Positions 52,908 through 54,086 of a stretch of DNA of 54,086 nucleotides are shown piece by piece. A program made the translations under genes and the position numbers. Source of the DNA: Anaerolineae bacterium. Lineage in GTDB: Bacteria > Chloroflexota > Anaerolineae > JAAYZQ01. The stretch is taken from the NCBI GenBank assembly GCA_023544525.1, contig JAMJFU010000003.1, positions 1 through 54,086 on the forward strand, written 5' to 3'. The notes under the pieces were generated by a model, which was not told where the DNA came from, ran no database searches, and worked only from the letters and a program-made list of their open reading frames with translations. Within the stretch, counting starts at the first letter, position 1. Each line of letters begins with the position of its first letter.

Positions 52908-53810
52908 TCAGTCTCCACCCAGGAGGCCGCCGACGTCGATCTTCATTCCGCCGCCAGAGCTCCCCCCCTGCGTCTTGGGCAAGAACTGGGCCACCTTCTG
53001 TGCCAGTTTCGACATGGGCATGGTCTGCAGCCAGACCTTGCCAGGGCCCCGCACGCTGGCCAGGAATAGGCCCTCGCCACCGAGCAGTATGTTGCGGAAT
53101 CCTTTGAGCATGGTCACGTCAAAGTCGACCGTTGCCTCCATGGCGGCCAGGTGGCCGGTATCGACCTTGAGCTGCTGTCCCGGCTCCAGGTCGTACTCGA
53201 CGATCTCGCCATCGACTTCGATAAAGGCCAGGCCGGGACCGGTGACGCGCTGCATGATAAAGCCTTCGCCCCCAAAAAAGCCCGTGCCCAGCCTCTTGCG
53301 GAAGTGCAGGTCCATGTCCACGCTTTTTTCGGCGCACATGAAGGCGTCCTTCTGGACGATGATGCTTTCGCCGGGCTTGAGATCAAAGGGGATGATCTTG
53401 CCGGGGAACTCGGAGGCAAAGGCCACCGTCCCGCGGCCGCGGTCTATGTAAAAGTCGGTGATGAAGAGCGATTCGCCGGACAGGGCCCGTTTGACGGCGC
53501 GGCCCAGCCCTCCGCCGGAGTGGGTCTTCATCTCCACGTTACCGCTCATCCAGGACATACCACCAGACTCGGAGTAGATGACCTCGCCGGGCTCCAGCTC
53601 GATGGTGACCACCGGCAACGTCGTCCCGTCGATCCGGTAGCTGATGCGGCCGCGGCCTCCGGCAAACTCCTGCGCCGCATGATCGACTTCTGTATCCAAG
53701 GGCTTCAGACCGGATTCCCCCGCAGATTCCATTACCTGGAACGGGGATCCACAGCTTGTGCAAAACCTGGCCGAAGCTTCATTCTCGGCACCGCATTCAG
53801 GGCACTTCAT
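52908..53810 (-). CDS. Zinc-ribbon plus AIM24/TIGR00266-family protein
   Basis: 300 residues. An N-terminal zinc ribbon (MKCPECGAEN, then FCTSCGSPF) precedes the AIM24-like double-psi beta domain: TIELEPGEVIYSESGGMSWMSGNVEM, GRGTVAFASEFPGKIIPFDL, EGFIMQRVTGPGLAFIEV and GLFLASVRGPGKVWLQTMP. The biochemical role of the family is unknown; it appears with membrane or envelope proteins. ATG 53810 has GGAGG upstream; the frame is open to 53846 but lacks a better site. First gene of a transcript that includes the small membrane protein and the M42 peptidase. Confidence 0.9.
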   Translation of the reverse strand: MKCPECGAENEASARFCTSCGSPFQVMESAGESGLKPLDTEVDHAAQEFAGGRGRISYRIDGTTLPVVTIELEPGEVIYSESGGMSWMSGNVEMKTHSGGGLGRAVKRALSGESLFITDFYIDRGRGTVAFASEFPGKIIPFDLKPGESIIVQKDAFMCAEKSVDMDLHFRKRLGTGFFGGEGFIMQRVTGPGLAFIEVDGEIVEYDLEPGQQLKVDTGHLAAMEATVDFDVTMLKGFRNILLGGEGLFLASVRGPGKVWLQTMPMSKLAQKVAQFLPKTQGGSSGGGMKIDVGGLLGGD

Positions 53811-53848
53811 AGTCGATTCCTCCCTCTCTATGCTGGCTAGCGACACCC

Positions 53849-53877
53849 ATTATACCACCCCTCCTCCCTGAGGGCAA
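53849..53877 (-). promoter_or_regulatory. Promoter of the AIM24-family/M42 unit, extended -10
   Basis: Minus strand: TTGCCC (53872-53877), 17-base spacer, TATAAT (53849-53854) preceded by TGG. Confidence 0.62.
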
Positions 53878-53984
53878 AGGCGATCCTGGCGGAGGGATTC
53901 CAGCCAGCTCAGAGAAAAGGGATAGCCGCTGCACCAGGAAATCCTCTCCTGCCCAGCCATCGCCGGGGAACGGCAGGCACCTTC

Positions 53985-54013
53985 TTGCCTTTTGCCTGGG
54001 CCTGCGGTATAAT
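53985..54013 (+). promoter_or_regulatory. Promoter of the truncated right-end gene
   Basis: TTGCCT (53985-53990), 17-base spacer, perfect TATAAT (54008-54013). The leader to the ATG at 54060 is about 40 bases. Confidence 0.62.
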
Positions 54014-54059
54014 CACGCACGTTGGGAGAGAGGAGTCCACTCCCCTAGAACGGAGTCCC

Positions 54060-54086
54060 ATGAATCGAACCTACGTCGCCCTGGAT
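54060..54086 (+). CDS. Start of a gene cut by the window edge
   Basis: ATG at 54060 with GGAG four bases upstream and a promoter about 50 bases away. Only nine codons are inside the window (MNRTYVALD). The beginning YVALD is typical of DEDD-family exonucleases and DinG-type helicases, where it continues as LETTG, but the evidence here is too short for a firm name. Confidence 0.5.

Overview
The window is GC-rich, densely packed bacterial chromosome with 41 protein-coding genes (two cut by the window edges). There is no mobile element, CRISPR array, rRNA or tRNA that I can see. The gene set fits a Chloroflexota-like (Anaerolineae-type) bacterium: a DnaD-like plus DnaC-like helicase-loading pair next to dnaB, a BFN/DUF151 protein, DUF2723 and YfhO membrane glycosyltransferase-type proteins, Thr/Pro-rich lipoproteins, a Rex repressor, and no outer-membrane or LPS genes. 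The taxonomic call is inference from content, not from a marker phylogeny.

Layout. 1-10.7 kb (minus strand): pyruvate kinase (partial), an MFS transporter, a YfhO-type membrane protein, a tandem-duplicated DnaC-like ATPase, a DnaD-like protein, a Nudix remnant, a DUF2723 protein, dnaB and a BFN-family protein. 10.9-13.0 kb (minus): a thiamine unit with a sigma70 promoter, a TPP riboswitch, a terminator hairpin, thiamine pyrophosphokinase and a thiamine-type binding lipoprotein. 13.2-14.9 kb: a DUF4870-like membrane protein (plus) converging on lgt (minus). 15.0-26.7 kb: a purine cluster, with purB diverging from purSL-purQ-purC-purE-purF-purDM-purN. 26.9-29.3 kb: a Crp/Fnr regulator (plus), then a winged-helix regulator and DegV (minus). 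29.5-32.5 kb (minus): glgA, a GalT-like protein and a small membrane protein. 32.6-35.7 kb (minus): a receiver protein, rubrerythrin and a ChlI/ChlD chelatase pair joined by a likely programmed -1 frameshift. 35.8-38.2 kb (minus): a GAF-PAS histidine kinase and an OmpR-type regulator. 38.4-41.9 kb (plus): mutS and rex. 42.0-51.4 kb (minus): the F1Fo ATP synthase operon with two foreign genes inside it, followed by mreB. 51.6-54.1 kb: an M42 peptidase, a small membrane protein, an AIM24-family protein (minus) and the first nine codons of a plus-strand gene.

How the genes work together. The purine cluster supplies every step from PRPP to SAICAR, plus adenylosuccinate lyase; purH is not here. 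Its PurE is of class II (AIR carboxylase), so PurK is not needed. PurD and PurM are fused, with purN next door, so the order echoes the eukaryotic multifunctional enzymes. The replication group pairs a replicative helicase with a DnaD/DnaC-type loading system. The thiamine unit would respond to TPP.

The strongest points for follow-up are the ChlI/ChlD frameshift cassette (A AAA AAG plus a GC-rich stem-loop), the eukaryote-like purine organisation, the duplicated AAA+ helicase-loader-like protein, and the two non-ATPase genes in the atp operon. Many promoters share an extended -10 with TTGTG(G/C) directly before the hexamer.
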